DNA of 64,000 nt from an uncultured Paracoccaceae bacterium (GCA_947503935.1 CANNFR010000006.1:1-64000), one strand, 5' to 3'; shown: positions 52,106-60,876, counted from the stretch's first letter. Notes: generated by a model from the letters alone, not told the origin. Translations and numbers: made by a program.

Positions 52106-54133
52106 TCAGGCGCCGATCACGCCGCCATCTTCGCGGGTGATGACGATCGTTGCTGAGCGGGGGACGCTGCCCGCCCCGTCGGGGAAGCTTGAGCCATAAT
52201 CGCCAGCCGCGAATTGCTCGGGCGTGGCATGGCCGCCCGGGTGCTGAAAGTTCACGAACATCGTGCGCTGATCCGGTGTGGTGATGACGCCGGTCACCTC
52301 CTGGCCCCAGGGGCCTGTCAGAAAGCGGCGGATCTCACCTGTTTTGGGGTCGGCGGCCAGCATGGCGTTCATCCCGAAATCTTCCAGCGGCCCGGTATAA
52401 TCGGGGCCCAGATCGCCCATGTCGGTCTGGATCCACAGGCGCGAATCCGCGTCGCACCAGATGCCGTCGGGGCAGGCGAAGATGTTGTCTTCGTCCAGTG
52501 CCATGTCGTTGAACGTGGCTGAATGCTTGGCGGTGCCCGCAATGACAAAGAGGTCCCATTCGAAGGTCGTGGCCGTCGGATCACCACCGGGATAGCGCCA
52601 GCGCACGATCTGACCGAAATTGTTCACAGCCCGCGGGTTCACCGCGTCGACCTCGGTCATCTCCCGGCGATTGTTGTTGGTCAGCGTGAAATAGACCTCG
52701 CCCGAGTTCGGATCGACCGTGCCCCACTCGGGGCGGTCCATCTTGGTGGCCCCCGCCTGATCGGCGGCCAGGCGCGTGTTGACCAGGATATCGGCCAGAT
52801 CGGCGAAGCCATTCTCGGGTGTCAAGCCATTCTCGCCCGGGGCCAGCGACAGCCATTCACCGGTGCCGTCCTCGTTGAAGCGCGCGACATAGAGCGTGCC
52901 TTCATCCAGAATTTCGCCGCGCACCCCCGGCGTATAGGGCTGCGACGAGACGAATTTGTAGATGTATTCGAACCGGCTATCGTCGCCCGAATAGCAGACC
53001 ACGGGCTGCCCCTCGACGACAGGCGCGAAGACCACGCCCTCATGGGCGAAGCGGCCCAGATGGGTGCGCTTGACGGGGGTTGAGGTCGGGTCGAAGGGGT
53101 CGATCTCAACCATCCAGCCGTAGGTGTTGGGCTCATTGCGGTAATCCTCGGCGGCCGAGGCGCCGGTGGCGGTGGCGTTGAAGCGGGTGAAGTCTTCGGC
53201 GCCCGAGGCAGCCTTTTCCCACGAATAGCGGCCGTTATCGTCAGGCAGGCCATAGCGGTCATGCTCGCGCGGCTGCTCGCCGGTATTGACGAAATAGCCC
53301 GCCCAGTTCTCCTCGGCCGCCATATAGGTGTTCCAGGGCGTCACGCCGTGGGCGCAATTGTTCAGGGTGCCGCGTGTGCGGGTGCCGTCGGGCGAGAACT
53401 TGGTGATCAGATGGGCCGAGCCTGCGGCCGGACCGGAGATCTGCATTTCCGTCATGGCATGGATGCGGCGATTATGCGGGTCCTGAATGATTTCCCACGT
53501 GCCGTCGGCCTGTTTTGCCGTGCGGTAGATCGAGACGCCGTGGGCATACATTTCCTTCAGCACATCGTCGTCCTCGCGGGTGCCATCGGCGTTCATGGGA
53601 ACGTCCCGGCCGCTCATCGCCTGGCCGTCGACCTTTGCGGCATGCAAGAAGCGCGGCTCGATGTATTCGTGGTTCATCACCAGAAGGCCGTCCTCTGACG
53701 ATCCGTCGATCGGGAAGTAATGCATGCCGTCGTGGTGCATACCGGTCTGCATTTCCTGCTGGGCCGCGCTGTTGTCGGGGGCGAAGGCGGGCATGTCGCC
53801 GGTAATCGGTGTGCCCCAGGCCCCCAGCACCTGCACGCGGTAGCCCTCGGGCACGGTGACGTTGTCTTCCATGCTGACGGGAACGGCGGTGAAGCCAAGC
53901 AGACCCGACGGAGCGGTGGCCTCAGCCATAGCCGCGCGGCCGGTCAGCGCGGTGCCGAAAATCCCGGTCGCGATGGTGGCCAGCCCGCCGGTCAGAAACC
54001 CGCGGCGCTTTATATGGGCGTCCATCACCTCGTAAAAGGTCGGGTTGCCTGAACGGTTGCTGGGCCGTTCGTCGCCATGCTCAAAGCCCGGGGCTTCGGT
54101 GAAATCGGGATAGTCGCGCTCAAAGTCTTTCAT
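52106..54133 (-). CDS. phoX: PhoX-type alkaline phosphatase (DUF839)
   Basis: Exported, Tat-dependent phosphatase of 675 aa. Twin-arginine signal HIKRRGFLTGGLATIATGIF (about 40-59) is preceded by a typical hydrophilic N-region. Later PhoX/DUF839 blocks include MNHEYIEPRF, NNCAHGVTPWNTYMAAEENW (with the conserved Cys and Glu), CYSGDDSRFEYIYKFVS and FACPDGIWCDADSRLWIQTD. Marine bacteria use calcium-dependent PhoX to take phosphate from organic esters. The start may be the ATG at 54133 or one four codons earlier. A candidate Pho box lies about 90 bases upstream. Confidence 0.88.
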   Translation of the reverse strand: MKDFERDYPDFTEAPGFEHGDERPSNRSGNPTFYEVMDAHIKRRGFLTGGLATIATGIFGTALTGRAAMAEATAPSGLLGFTAVPVSMEDNVTVPEGYRVQVLGAWGTPITGDMPAFAPDNSAAQQEMQTGMHHDGMHYFPIDGSSEDGLLVMNHEYIEPRFLHAAKVDGQAMSGRDVPMNADGTREDDDVLKEMYAHGVSIYRTAKQADGTWEIIQDPHNRRIHAMTEMQISGPAAGSAHLITKFSPDGTRTRGTLNNCAHGVTPWNTYMAAEENWAGYFVNTGEQPREHDRYGLPDDNGRYSWEKAASGAEDFTRFNATATGASAAEDYRNEPNTYGWMVEIDPFDPTSTPVKRTHLGRFAHEGVVFAPVVEGQPVVCYSGDDSRFEYIYKFVSSQPYTPGVRGEILDEGTLYVARFNEDGTGEWLSLAPGENGLTPENGFADLADILVNTRLAADQAGATKMDRPEWGTVDPNSGEVYFTLTNNNRREMTEVDAVNPRAVNNFGQIVRWRYPGGDPTATTFEWDLFVIAGTAKHSATFNDMALDEDNIFACPDGIWCDADSRLWIQTDMGDLGPDYTGPLEDFGMNAMLAADPKTGEIRRFLTGPWGQEVTGVITTPDQRTMFVNFQHPGGHATPEQFAAGDYGSSFPDGAGSVPRSATIVITREDGGVIGA

Positions 54134-54221
54134 GTGGCTCTCCATTGGCTGCTGTGTGCGTCGCAGAGAAGGCCGGCCCGAAGCGTTCGACCGGCATCGA
54201 AAGCGGAGGTATGCGATTCCT

Positions 54222-54239
54222 GTAACAGCTGGTTGTCAG
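54222..54239 (-). promoter_or_regulatory. Candidate Pho box upstream of phoX
   Basis: The minus strand reads CTGACAA-CCAG-CTGTTAC, two 7-base half-sites with an 11-base repeat, close to the PhoB consensus CTGTCAT-N4-CTGTCAC (two mismatches and one mismatch). Placed about 90 bases before phoX, as expected for an activator. Confidence 0.4.
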
Positions 54240-54372
54240 CTGTCTGCAACATAATACCAGAACGCTTCGTGCAATCGGCAAGAACTCTTTGAACCATTTC
54301 GCGAGCTACCGCGACCCATGTGCAGAAGGGGGCGCCTGCCTCGTTCAGAAACACTTGCCAAGGAGTAGAAAA

Positions 54373-54762
54373 ATGAAATCCCCGATCCTCAAGCGCATGA
54401 CAGCCGGCCTGTTTGCATTATCGGTGACGTTGACAGCCGCCCCTGTGCTCGCTGATGGTGAGCTGCGTCGGCTGACGGAAGGGCCGAGCATCAGTATTTC
54501 GGATACGCTCAAACTGCCTACGGAGAGGCCGACAATTATCAACTATCCCAGCTGCCCTGCGGCACTTCAGCTTGCACAGAAGGGCGCTACGATCTTCCGG
54601 TGCAAGACCACCGTGCCGTCTGCAACGGTTCCGTTTGTCGTAGCGCAGGCCAGCGCGACCTCCTGCGCTCCAGAATCCTACTGGAACGTCGGGCCGGAAG
54701 TTTACACACAAGGCGGTGGCAATGCGGTGACCGTGCATTTCCGGTGCCGTCACACCAACTGA
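54373..54762 (+). CDS. Small secreted protein of unknown function
   Basis: Protein of 129 aa with signal MKSPILKRMTAGLFALSVTL and an ADG cleavage region. The mature part has four cysteines (NYPSCPAALQLAQKG, TIFRCKTTVP, SATSCAPESYWNVGP, VHFRCRHTN), suggesting two disulfides and a small beta-rich domain. No family is recognised. AGGAG precedes the ATG at 54373 by 8 bases. It is divergent from phoX, with moderately lower G+C than its neighbours. Confidence 0.65.
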   Translation: MKSPILKRMTAGLFALSVTLTAAPVLADGELRRLTEGPSISISDTLKLPTERPTIINYPSCPAALQLAQKGATIFRCKTTVPSATVPFVVAQASATSCAPESYWNVGPEVYTQGGGNAVTVHFRCRHTN

Positions 54763-54824
54763 GATGTGCTTGGTTTGAGATAGGGCCGTCCGGAGGATCT
54801 TCCTCTCGGGCGGTTCTTGCCCGC

Positions 54825-55259
54825 TCAGTTGGTTTTGGATTTCGGATGAAAGGGCAGTGGAGCGACGAGGATGCCGTCATCAATCAGCTCTTTCGCCTGA
54901 TCAAGACGCGCTTCGCCCCAGATCGGACGGTCCGGGGCGGTTCCGTCGTGGATTGCTCGAGCCTCGGATGCGAATTTGAGGCCGACATAGTCCGAGCCTT
55001 CCTCGACCTGGCGCTTGAGTTCCGCCAAGGCCTTGTCGCGATCCGTCGCGGGCTCCGAAGACAGTGGTCGCTCCGGTGTGCTTGCGGCCTTGTCACCTGG
55101 CCGGATTTGCGGCGCCATCAGAGCCTTCTCAATCGCCACTGATCCGCAATCTGGGCAGGACACCATGCCGGCCGTCCTGACCTTCTCGTAGGCGGCCGCC
55201 GACTGAAACCAGCTTTCAAAGCTGTGGTTCTGATCACATTTCAGCGCATATCGGATCAT
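54825..55259 (-). CDS. DUF1178 family protein
   Basis: Protein of 144 aa with an N-terminal zinc-ribbon-like part: MIRYALKCDQNHSFESWFQS and VSCPDCGSVAIEKALMAP, giving Cys8, Cys35 and Cys38. The C-terminus contains SDYVGLKFASEARAIHDG and IWGEARLDQAKELIDDGI, all signature DUF1178. Such genes lie beside the Nudix and carbon-nitrogen hydrolase genes in many alphaproteobacteria. Function is unknown. Confidence 0.88.
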   Translation of the reverse strand: MIRYALKCDQNHSFESWFQSAAAYEKVRTAGMVSCPDCGSVAIEKALMAPQIRPGDKAASTPERPLSSEPATDRDKALAELKRQVEEGSDYVGLKFASEARAIHDGTAPDRPIWGEARLDQAKELIDDGILVAPLPFHPKSKTN

Positions 55260-55335
55260 GCACAATCCCGTTTGCAGTTTGAAGCCGGCTAGATCTATTC
55301 AGGCGCTGACAAAAATCAACGGCATCTGCATTCAC

Positions 55336-55812
55336 TCATGTATCGATTGCTTTGGGGTCAAAATTCGCCAGCAGATCGCGCAATTCAGGCTCCTCCACCT
55401 TCGCGGCGGCCTTTTTCGGGGTGAACCAGCGCCGCTTGCGATCGCCCGCTTCGGGGAATTTTCGATCAAGCGATTTGACCCGCAGGGGATAGACGGCCAC
55501 CACGCACGGCACGTCCATCTTCGGGCTGCGCACCTTGTGATAGGCGTAAAATCCAATGCAGATATTGCGGATCTTGCCGTTCACACCCGCCTCTTCCCAA
55601 GCTTCCTCAGCAGCCGCTTTCGATGAGCTTAGACCCTTCATCGGCCAGCCTTTGGGGATGACCCAGCGCCCGGTTTCGCGGCTGGTGATCAACAGTATTT
55701 CGGGCTTTCCTTTCGACATACGCCAACACAGCGCGGCCACCTGCGTGCGCGCCTCATCGTCGGGTATGTCCGCCACTTCCAAAAGTGGGATATCTCGTCT
55801 TTGTACTGTCAC
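55336..55812 (-). CDS. Nudix hydrolase (diphosphoinositol polyphosphate phosphohydrolase-like)
   Basis: Protein of 158 aa with Nudix fold: ALCWRMSKGKPEILLITSRE, then WVIPKGWPMKGLSSSKAAAE and EEAWEEAGVNGKI. The Nudix box deviates from GX5EX7REUXEEXGU: Leu replaces the first Glu and the REU Arg is Glu, while the essential EE pair is kept, as seen in the GWPMKG subgroup. Substrates may be diphosphoinositol- or dinucleotide-type; unknown here. It is 76 bases upstream of the DUF1178 gene in the same direction, so the two may be co-transcribed. Confidence 0.85.
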   Translation of the reverse strand: MTVQRRDIPLLEVADIPDDEARTQVAALCWRMSKGKPEILLITSRETGRWVIPKGWPMKGLSSSKAAAEEAWEEAGVNGKIRNICIGFYAYHKVRSPKMDVPCVVAVYPLRVKSLDRKFPEAGDRKRRWFTPKKAAAKVEEPELRDLLANFDPKAIDT

Positions 55813-55929
55813 GGTCCTGCCTACCGACAGATGGATGCCATGCTGGATCTTGCCGCACCGACATAAACTGCCACTTTTTTAGCCATATTATTCTTAATGC
55901 TGCGTTTACGCCAGCCCCTGCCTTGATCT

Positions 55930-56505
55930 ATGCAATTCTCACGATACTTCCACAACATGACGGTTTTTCGGCGCTTAAATGGCCTCTGGCGGACAGGTTT
56001 GGTATCGCTTGCGTTGCTTCTGGGCACGCCCACGCTGGCCCAGGCACAGTTCACCTTCGCCTCGATTGACGGAGGGGCGCTCAGCCTCGATGAGTGGTCG
56101 GGGCGGCCCGTTTTGGTGGCCAATACCGCGTCTTTGTGTGGGTTCACGCGGCAATATGACGGCCTTCAGGCGCTTTATGACCGCTACCGCGCGCAGGGGC
56201 TGGTGGTCTTGGCGGTTCCCTCCGACGATTTCCAGCAGGAACTGGCGACCGAGAGCGAGGTCAAGGAATTCTGCGAGGTGAACTTCAACCTCGATCTTCC
56301 GATGACCGAGATCACATCCGTCAGAGGCCCCCATGCGCACCCGTTCTATCGCTGGCTCGATCAGGCCCATGGGGTGCGGCCGCGCTGGAATTTCAACAAG
56401 GTCCTGACCGGGCCTGACGGCGCGCTTGTGGCCAATTGGGGGTCGACGACCCAACCCATGTCGCGCGCGATCACCGGCCAGATCGAGGCCTTGCTGGCCA
56501 AGTGA
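55930..56505 (+). CDS. Glutathione peroxidase family protein, exported
   Basis: Thioredoxin-fold peroxidase of 191 aa. An N-terminal hydrophobic segment (about 20-40, TGLVSLALLLGTPTLAQAQ) acts as a signal, so the enzyme is periplasmic. Active site NTASLCGFTRQYDGLQALYD has peroxidatic Cys70; RWNFNKVLTGPDG carries the conserved Trp and Asn. The usual FPCNQFGGQEP block is altered to VPSDDFQQELA, so the resolving Cys and Gln are missing and the reductant may differ. Start is not certain (ATG at 55930 or 55957). It lies three bases ahead of the HDAC gene. Confidence 0.85.
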   Translation: MQFSRYFHNMTVFRRLNGLWRTGLVSLALLLGTPTLAQAQFTFASIDGGALSLDEWSGRPVLVANTASLCGFTRQYDGLQALYDRYRAQGLVVLAVPSDDFQQELATESEVKEFCEVNFNLDLPMTEITSVRGPHAHPFYRWLDQAHGVRPRWNFNKVLTGPDGALVANWGSTTQPMSRAITGQIEALLAK

Positions 56506-56508
56506 GCG

Positions 56509-57624
56509 ATGCTTGATCAGGGCGTGCCGCCCCCCCTTTTTCTCGGCCATGAGATTTACCGCCGGTCAAGCTACGGCCCCTGGCATCCCTTGCGCGTACC
56601 GCGTGTTTCCACAGCCACCGATCTGGCGCGAGCCTTGGGGTGGCTACCGCGCGCGCAATTTCGCACCTCGCCCAGGGCGAAACCCGCAGCGCTGACAGCC
56701 TGGCATACGCCTGATTACATCGCCGCACTTGAGCGGGCCGAGGCCGACCAGGCGGTCAGCGACCCGGTGCGCGCGCGCCATGGGCTGGGCACGGTGTCGA
56801 ACCCGGTTTTCCCCGAGATGTTTCGCAGGCCCGCCACATCGGCTGGCGGGTCGCTTCTGGCTGGTGAGTTGCTGGCCGATCCCGGTGTCATCTATCATCC
56901 GGCAGGTGGCACGCATCACGGCCTGCCCGATCGGGCGAACGGCTTTTGCTATCTGAACGATCCGGTGCTGGCGATGTTGTCGCTGCGCCGGGCCGGGGCG
57001 ACGCGCATCGCCTATGTCGATATCGACGCGCATCATTGCGACGGGGTCGAGGCCGCCTTTGCGGGTGACGCCGACACCCTGATGATCTCGGTCCATGAAG
57101 AGCGGCGCTGGCCCTTCACCGGTGCTTTGGAGGACGATGCCGGCGGCAACGCGTTCAACCTGCCGGTCCCGAAAGGGTTCAACGATAGTGAAATGGCGAT
57201 GGTGCTGGACGCGCTGATCCTGCCGCGCGTGTCAGACTTCCGCCCCGACGCGGTCGTGCTGCAATGCGGCGCCGATGCGGTGCTGGAGGACCCGCTGTCG
57301 CGCCTGGCGTTGTCGAACAACGCGCATTGGTCGGTCGTGGGCGCGCTGCGGGACCTTGCGCCGCGCTACCTTGTGCTCGGTGGCGGTGGCTATAACCCCT
57401 GGACGGTTGGGCGGCTTTGGGCCGGAGTCTGGGGCATTTTGGCGGGGGCCGAAGTCCCCGATCGCCTGCCGCCCGAGGCGCGGGAGGTGCTGAGCGTTCT
57501 GACATGGGCGCGGCGCGGCGCCCCGGAGCCGGCGCTGCTGACCACGCTCCGCGACGTGCCGCGTGAGGGCCAGATCAGGCCCGACATACGCGAGCGGCTG
57601 GCCGTGCTGGCCAGCCGCACCTGA
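56509..57624 (+). CDS. Histone deacetylase family amidohydrolase
   Basis: Zn-dependent deacetylase of 371 aa (AcuC/HDAC superfamily). The tandem histidines His136-His137 are in GGTHHGLPDRANGFCYLND; zinc ligands Asp173 and His175 in VDIDAHHCDGV and Asp256 in QCGADAVLEDP; the catalytic Tyr295 in GGGGYNPWTVG. Bacterial members hydrolyse acetylated small molecules, polyamines or acetyl-lysine, so the substrate is not settled. The ATG lies three bases after the glutathione peroxidase stop, suggesting one transcript. Confidence 0.9.
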   Translation: MLDQGVPPPLFLGHEIYRRSSYGPWHPLRVPRVSTATDLARALGWLPRAQFRTSPRAKPAALTAWHTPDYIAALERAEADQAVSDPVRARHGLGTVSNPVFPEMFRRPATSAGGSLLAGELLADPGVIYHPAGGTHHGLPDRANGFCYLNDPVLAMLSLRRAGATRIAYVDIDAHHCDGVEAAFAGDADTLMISVHEERRWPFTGALEDDAGGNAFNLPVPKGFNDSEMAMVLDALILPRVSDFRPDAVVLQCGADAVLEDPLSRLALSNNAHWSVVGALRDLAPRYLVLGGGGYNPWTVGRLWAGVWGILAGAEVPDRLPPEAREVLSVLTWARRGAPEPALLTTLRDVPREGQIRPDIRERLAVLASRT

Positions 57625-57629
57625 CCCGA

Positions 57630-58157
57630 TCAGCTGGCGGGGCCGATACATTTGCCCTGGCCATAATTGTTGGTCTCGCTGGTCTCGGTCATGTCGTCGT
57701 TATGATCCGCGGCAATCAGGAAATTGACCGAGCCGTGGTATTGGGTCGGTCCCCAGGCGGCCAACGGAATGGCGGTGTTGCGCAAGGTCACCTGGTTCGG
57801 CGATAGGGATGGAATGGCCAGCGTGCCAAAGTTCTGACCGCCGAAATTGACCTGAACGTCTGAGGCCGGCGCCGGGGCCGAACCGATGTTGCGCACATAG
57901 AAGTAAACGCGTTGGTTGCCGCCGTTCCAGGGGCCGCAAAAGCCCGAGCCGGGCAGGCCATTATTGCCGTTATAGCGCGGCTCGATGATCAGATCGGGCT
58001 GGCCGGCACCGTGGGACGGCCCGACGCGCAGGGTTGGCCTTTCGCGCGTGTCGCCTGCGATGCCCAATCGGTTCTGCTGGGCGCTGGCGCCAGCCGTCAG
58101 GCCAAGCGTGACGGCCAGGATTGCGGTGGTCAGTGTCGATAGGGTCGAACGTGCCAT
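57630..58157 (-). CDS. Secreted CARDB-like protein
   Basis: Protein of 175 aa with signal MARSTLSTLTTAILAVTLGL followed by TAGASAQQ. The mature portion resembles a CARDB cell-adhesion-type beta sandwich: DLIIEPRYNGN, NGGNQRVYFYVRNIGSAPAP, DVQVNFGGQNFGTLAIPSL, and SVNFLIAADHNDDMTETSET with the typical N-terminal E-x-N-N end. The frame is open far upstream, but GAGGAGGAACC just before the ATG at 58157 fixes the start. It converges with the HDAC gene, six bases apart. Function is unknown. Confidence 0.75.
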   Translation of the reverse strand: MARSTLSTLTTAILAVTLGLTAGASAQQNRLGIAGDTRERPTLRVGPSHGAGQPDLIIEPRYNGNNGLPGSGFCGPWNGGNQRVYFYVRNIGSAPAPASDVQVNFGGQNFGTLAIPSLSPNQVTLRNTAIPLAAWGPTQYHGSVNFLIAADHNDDMTETSETNNYGQGKCIGPAS

Positions 58158-58279
58158 GGGTGGTTCCTCCTCGGATTGACATGCTTTGAAGGTGGGTCGT
58201 GCCGCATCTGCCAGCGGTTCAATCGCGCTGAAAACTTTTGCTTGCGGATCGATGGGGTTTTGGTGTTTCTGCCGCGGGA

Positions 58280-58822
58280 ATGATGCGTGTATTTCTGGCC
58301 ATACCCCTTCCCGAAACGGTGCGTGATCAGCTGTCGATTGTGGCGCAGATGCTGCCCGTGCCACGGCGCGTGCCGCCTGAGAACCTGCACCTGACCCTGA
58401 CTTTTCTGGGGGACGCGTCGGCCCGAGACCTCGAGGCCCTGCATTCCGCGCTGGAGGGCGTGCAGGTCCCGTCCTTTCCCATTGCGCTGCGCGGGTTGGA
58501 TGTGTTCGGGCGCGACAAGCCGAAATCCGTACACGCCACAATTGCCCCGCAACCGGCGCTGACCCGCCTTGCCGGCAAGGTTGAGACGGCCGCGCGCCGG
58601 GCGGGGATCGAGGTCGCCGCGCGCAAGTTCGTGCCCCATGTCACCCTGGCCCGCTTTCGCCCGGCCGAGGTCGATGTGCCCCGGCTTGAGCGGGCGATCA
58701 TTGATTTGGCGGGCGTCAGTGCTGGGCCCTTCGATGTGACGGGCTTCACACTTTATCAATCGCATCTTGGAGACGGACCGCCAGTCTATGAAGTGCTGGC
58801 CGAGTACGAGTTGCGGAGTTAG
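58280..58822 (+). CDS. thpR: RNA 2',3'-cyclic phosphodiesterase (2H superfamily)
   Basis: Bifunctional-fold 2H phosphoesterase of 180 aa: the two HxTL motifs are HLTLTFLGD (near 39-47) and HVTLARFRP (near 128-136). It opens 2',3'-cyclic phosphate ends of RNA and can act as a reversible 2'-5' RNA ligase. Start is the ATG at 58280 or the next codon at 58283. Divergent from the CARDB-like gene. Confidence 0.9.
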   Translation: MMRVFLAIPLPETVRDQLSIVAQMLPVPRRVPPENLHLTLTFLGDASARDLEALHSALEGVQVPSFPIALRGLDVFGRDKPKSVHATIAPQPALTRLAGKVETAARRAGIEVAARKFVPHVTLARFRPAEVDVPRLERAIIDLAGVSAGPFDVTGFTLYQSHLGDGPPVYEVLAEYELRS

Positions 58823-58874
58823 CGGGGCCGCTGGCTTCACCTGCAACAGACCGTCTCGGGAGAGGCCGGGGGAG

Positions 58875-58895
58875 GTCCCGGGCCAAGCCCGGGAC
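58875..58895. repeat. Palindromic REP-like element
   Basis: GTCCCGGGC (58875-58883) / GCCCGGGAC (58887-58895), a perfect 9-bp stem with a 3-nt loop, between convergent genes. Elements with a CCCGGG-loop-CCCGGG core are, from memory, frequent intergenic repeats in alphaproteobacteria. No second copy was noticed in this window. Confidence 0.55.
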
Positions 58896-58904
58896 GGCGT
58901 GGTT

Positions 58905-59885
58905 TCAGGCGGCCGGTATGTTGCCCTGCATCACCTGCACCGCGACGGCGCTATCGATATTGCCGCCGCAGAGGATCACGCCCGCGCGCTTGCCGGCCAT
59001 CCCGCTGCGTTCCTGCATCAGCCCGGCCAGCGGTGCGGCGCCGGCCCCTTCGGCCAGGTTGTGCGTCGCGGTGAAGTACAGGCGGATCGCCTCGGCGACC
59101 TCGGCCTCGCTGACCGCGATGATGCGGGCCGCACCCTTTGAGTAGATCTCGAACGCCTCGGCCACCGGCATGCGCACCGCCATGCCATCGGCGAAGGTGC
59201 GGGCGCTGTTGGTTGAGATCAGCTCTCCGGCCTCGAAGGACAGCTTGGCCGTCGGCGCCTCGGTCGAGACGACGCCCACGACCTCGGTCGCCAGACCCAG
59301 CGCATCGCGGGCCGCGATGACGCCGCAGATGCCCGACCCGCAGCCGATGGGGACATAGACCACATCCAGCGGCGGGGCCGCGTTGAAGAACTCCCAGGCG
59401 TAGGTTGCCACACCGCGCACCAATTCGCGGTGGAAGGGCGGCACGGGGTAAAGCCCCTCGGCCGCGCCGACGCGCATCGCCTCTTCCCGGGCCTCATCGA
59501 AATCCTCACCGAATTCGACAAGCTCGGCCCCGAAGGCCTTCATGGCCGCGTTCTTTTCAACCGCATTGCCGCGCGGCACATAGACCAGCGCGCGCAGGCC
59601 CGCCTTGGTGGCGGCGCGCGCCTGGCTCTGCCCGTGATTGCCCCGCGTCGCGGTCACAATGCCGGGGCTGCCCGGATGCGTGCGTTTCAGCCAATCGATG
59701 AAGGTGATGCCGCCGCGCGCCTTGAAGGCCCCTGTCGGCCCGTGGTTCTCATGCTTGACCCAAACCTCGCACCCCGCGGCCTCGGCCAGAAGTGGCCAGG
59801 CATATTGCGGGGTCGGCGCCATATGGCGATGTACCAGATCCGTCGCCGCGGCCAGCTCCTCCTTCGAAAAGTACGGATCGGTCAT
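58905..59885 (-). CDS. PLP-dependent threonine dehydratase/serine racemase family enzyme
   Basis: Fold-type II PLP enzyme of 326 aa. PLP lysine is Lys55 in PTGAFKARGG; ATRGNHGQSQARAA is the substrate-binding block; the phosphate loop reads PIGCGSGICG, and the tail ILCGGNIDSAVAVQVM is typical. Possible activities include threonine/serine dehydratase, serine racemase or a hydroxyectoine-pathway (EutB-type) dehydratase; no ectoine genes are nearby. There is no C-terminal ACT domain, so it is not classic IlvA. The ATG at 59885 (MTDPYFSKEEL) is preferred to one at 59939. Confidence 0.85.
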   Translation of the reverse strand: MTDPYFSKEELAAATDLVHRHMAPTPQYAWPLLAEAAGCEVWVKHENHGPTGAFKARGGITFIDWLKRTHPGSPGIVTATRGNHGQSQARAATKAGLRALVYVPRGNAVEKNAAMKAFGAELVEFGEDFDEAREEAMRVGAAEGLYPVPPFHRELVRGVATYAWEFFNAAPPLDVVYVPIGCGSGICGVIAARDALGLATEVVGVVSTEAPTAKLSFEAGELISTNSARTFADGMAVRMPVAEAFEIYSKGAARIIAVSEAEVAEAIRLYFTATHNLAEGAGAAPLAGLMQERSGMAGKRAGVILCGGNIDSAVAVQVMQGNIPAA

Positions 59886-60137
59886 GTCAGGGCCTCCTTC
59901 TTCCGCCGCCATAAACCGGCTTGTGTCAGGTGAGGTCAAGGTGTGGCCGCATGCCTACCGGGCAAGATATGCGTTGGTGAACCAGTCCGATACTTCAGCC
60001 CGGTTCCGCAGCACATCGCCATGCGCATCGCGCAGAATGCGGGCTCAAAGAGGAAGTCGACGACCCCCCGTGACCCTGGCCGGATCGATTCACCGCGCAG
60101 GTACGCCTAGGCCAATTTTGGCATTAACGCTGTCGGA

Positions 60138-60707
60138 TTACGGATCAAACGTTCCCGGCGGGAAAATAGGAAGTTTCGTACAAATCCCCTCCCAGATCTC
60201 ATCGAATGACGTCTCGTCTTGGTTTTGCACGTACTGATACGGCTCAGGCGGAGGCGTGTCATTGGAAAACAAATAGGCGTCCGGCGGGTGTAGAAACGAC
60301 AAAGATTGATCGGGGCTTCCATCCATAAAGGCGAATTCCCGACGAAGGCCAACGAATGGTTTGAGGTAATCTGCGCCCACAATCGTTGTGCTCAGCATCC
60401 GCGTGGCGACTTCCCGAAGCGGTTCATGTTCGCCGCGGATCGTATTGTGCGCCTCAATCATCAGAACCCATGTCTCATCTTCTTGCTGGCTCGTTTCATC
60501 GCTCGGATCCGCAAAAACCAGAGATCTACGCTCAAAAGAGCGGATTGTGCCGTCAATGACGGCCGTTGCGTGCTCCTGCCAGAGGGACGCATCTGGGTCG
60601 CCGAATAGCAGACAAGCCTTTGAAGCGATTGGCGTGAATGCGAACAGAGCAGCTGTGATCGCTGCCGAGACAATTCTTGTCAGCTTTGAAGATTTGGCTG
60701 AGATCAT
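60138..60707 (-). CDS. Secreted protein of unknown function
   Basis: Protein of 189 aa if the ATG at 60707 is used. The signal is KLTRIVSAAITAALFAFTPI followed by ASKACLLF. Mature blocks include SLWQEHATAVIDGTIRSFER, TWVLMIEAHNTIRGEHEPL, and a C-terminal Pro-rich segment (TPPPEPYQYV, IFPPGTFDP). The central part looks like an OB-fold or beta-barrel of the type seen in proteins with VxGxI-T patterns, but no family is recognised. The ribosome binding site is weak. G+C is lower than in flanking genes. A 250-base gap to the PLP enzyme holds nothing recognised. Confidence 0.6.
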   Translation of the reverse strand: MISAKSSKLTRIVSAAITAALFAFTPIASKACLLFGDPDASLWQEHATAVIDGTIRSFERRSLVFADPSDETSQQEDETWVLMIEAHNTIRGEHEPLREVATRMLSTTIVGADYLKPFVGLRREFAFMDGSPDQSLSFLHPPDAYLFSNDTPPPEPYQYVQNQDETSFDEIWEGICTKLPIFPPGTFDP

Positions 60708-60750
60708 TGAGGGAGGAGGTGGAAAATTGCGGATTTCGTGGTCACAAGCT

Positions 60751-60876
60751 CTATTCGGCCGGATGCTGATGGCCGCTGCGACTATCCAACGCCTTGGTCT
60801 CACGGCGCAAAAGGAGTGCGCCGATGATGGCCACGGCAAGCGCGGCGACGGGGATGATGAACTCAAACAGCGTCAT
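60751..60876 (-). CDS. 41-residue single-pass membrane protein
   Basis: Very small protein MTLFEFIIPVAALAVAIIGA followed by LLLRRETKALDSRSGHQHPAE: one hydrophobic helix and a basic then polar tail, predicted periplasm-out N-terminus. GAGGGG stands 6 bases before the ATG, and the start overlaps the stop of the 76-aa gene by 4 bases, both strong support for translation. No family recognised. It may be a regulatory microprotein or partner of the 76-aa membrane protein. Confidence 0.6.
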   Translation of the reverse strand: MTLFEFIIPVAALAVAIIGALLLRRETKALDSRSGHQHPAE

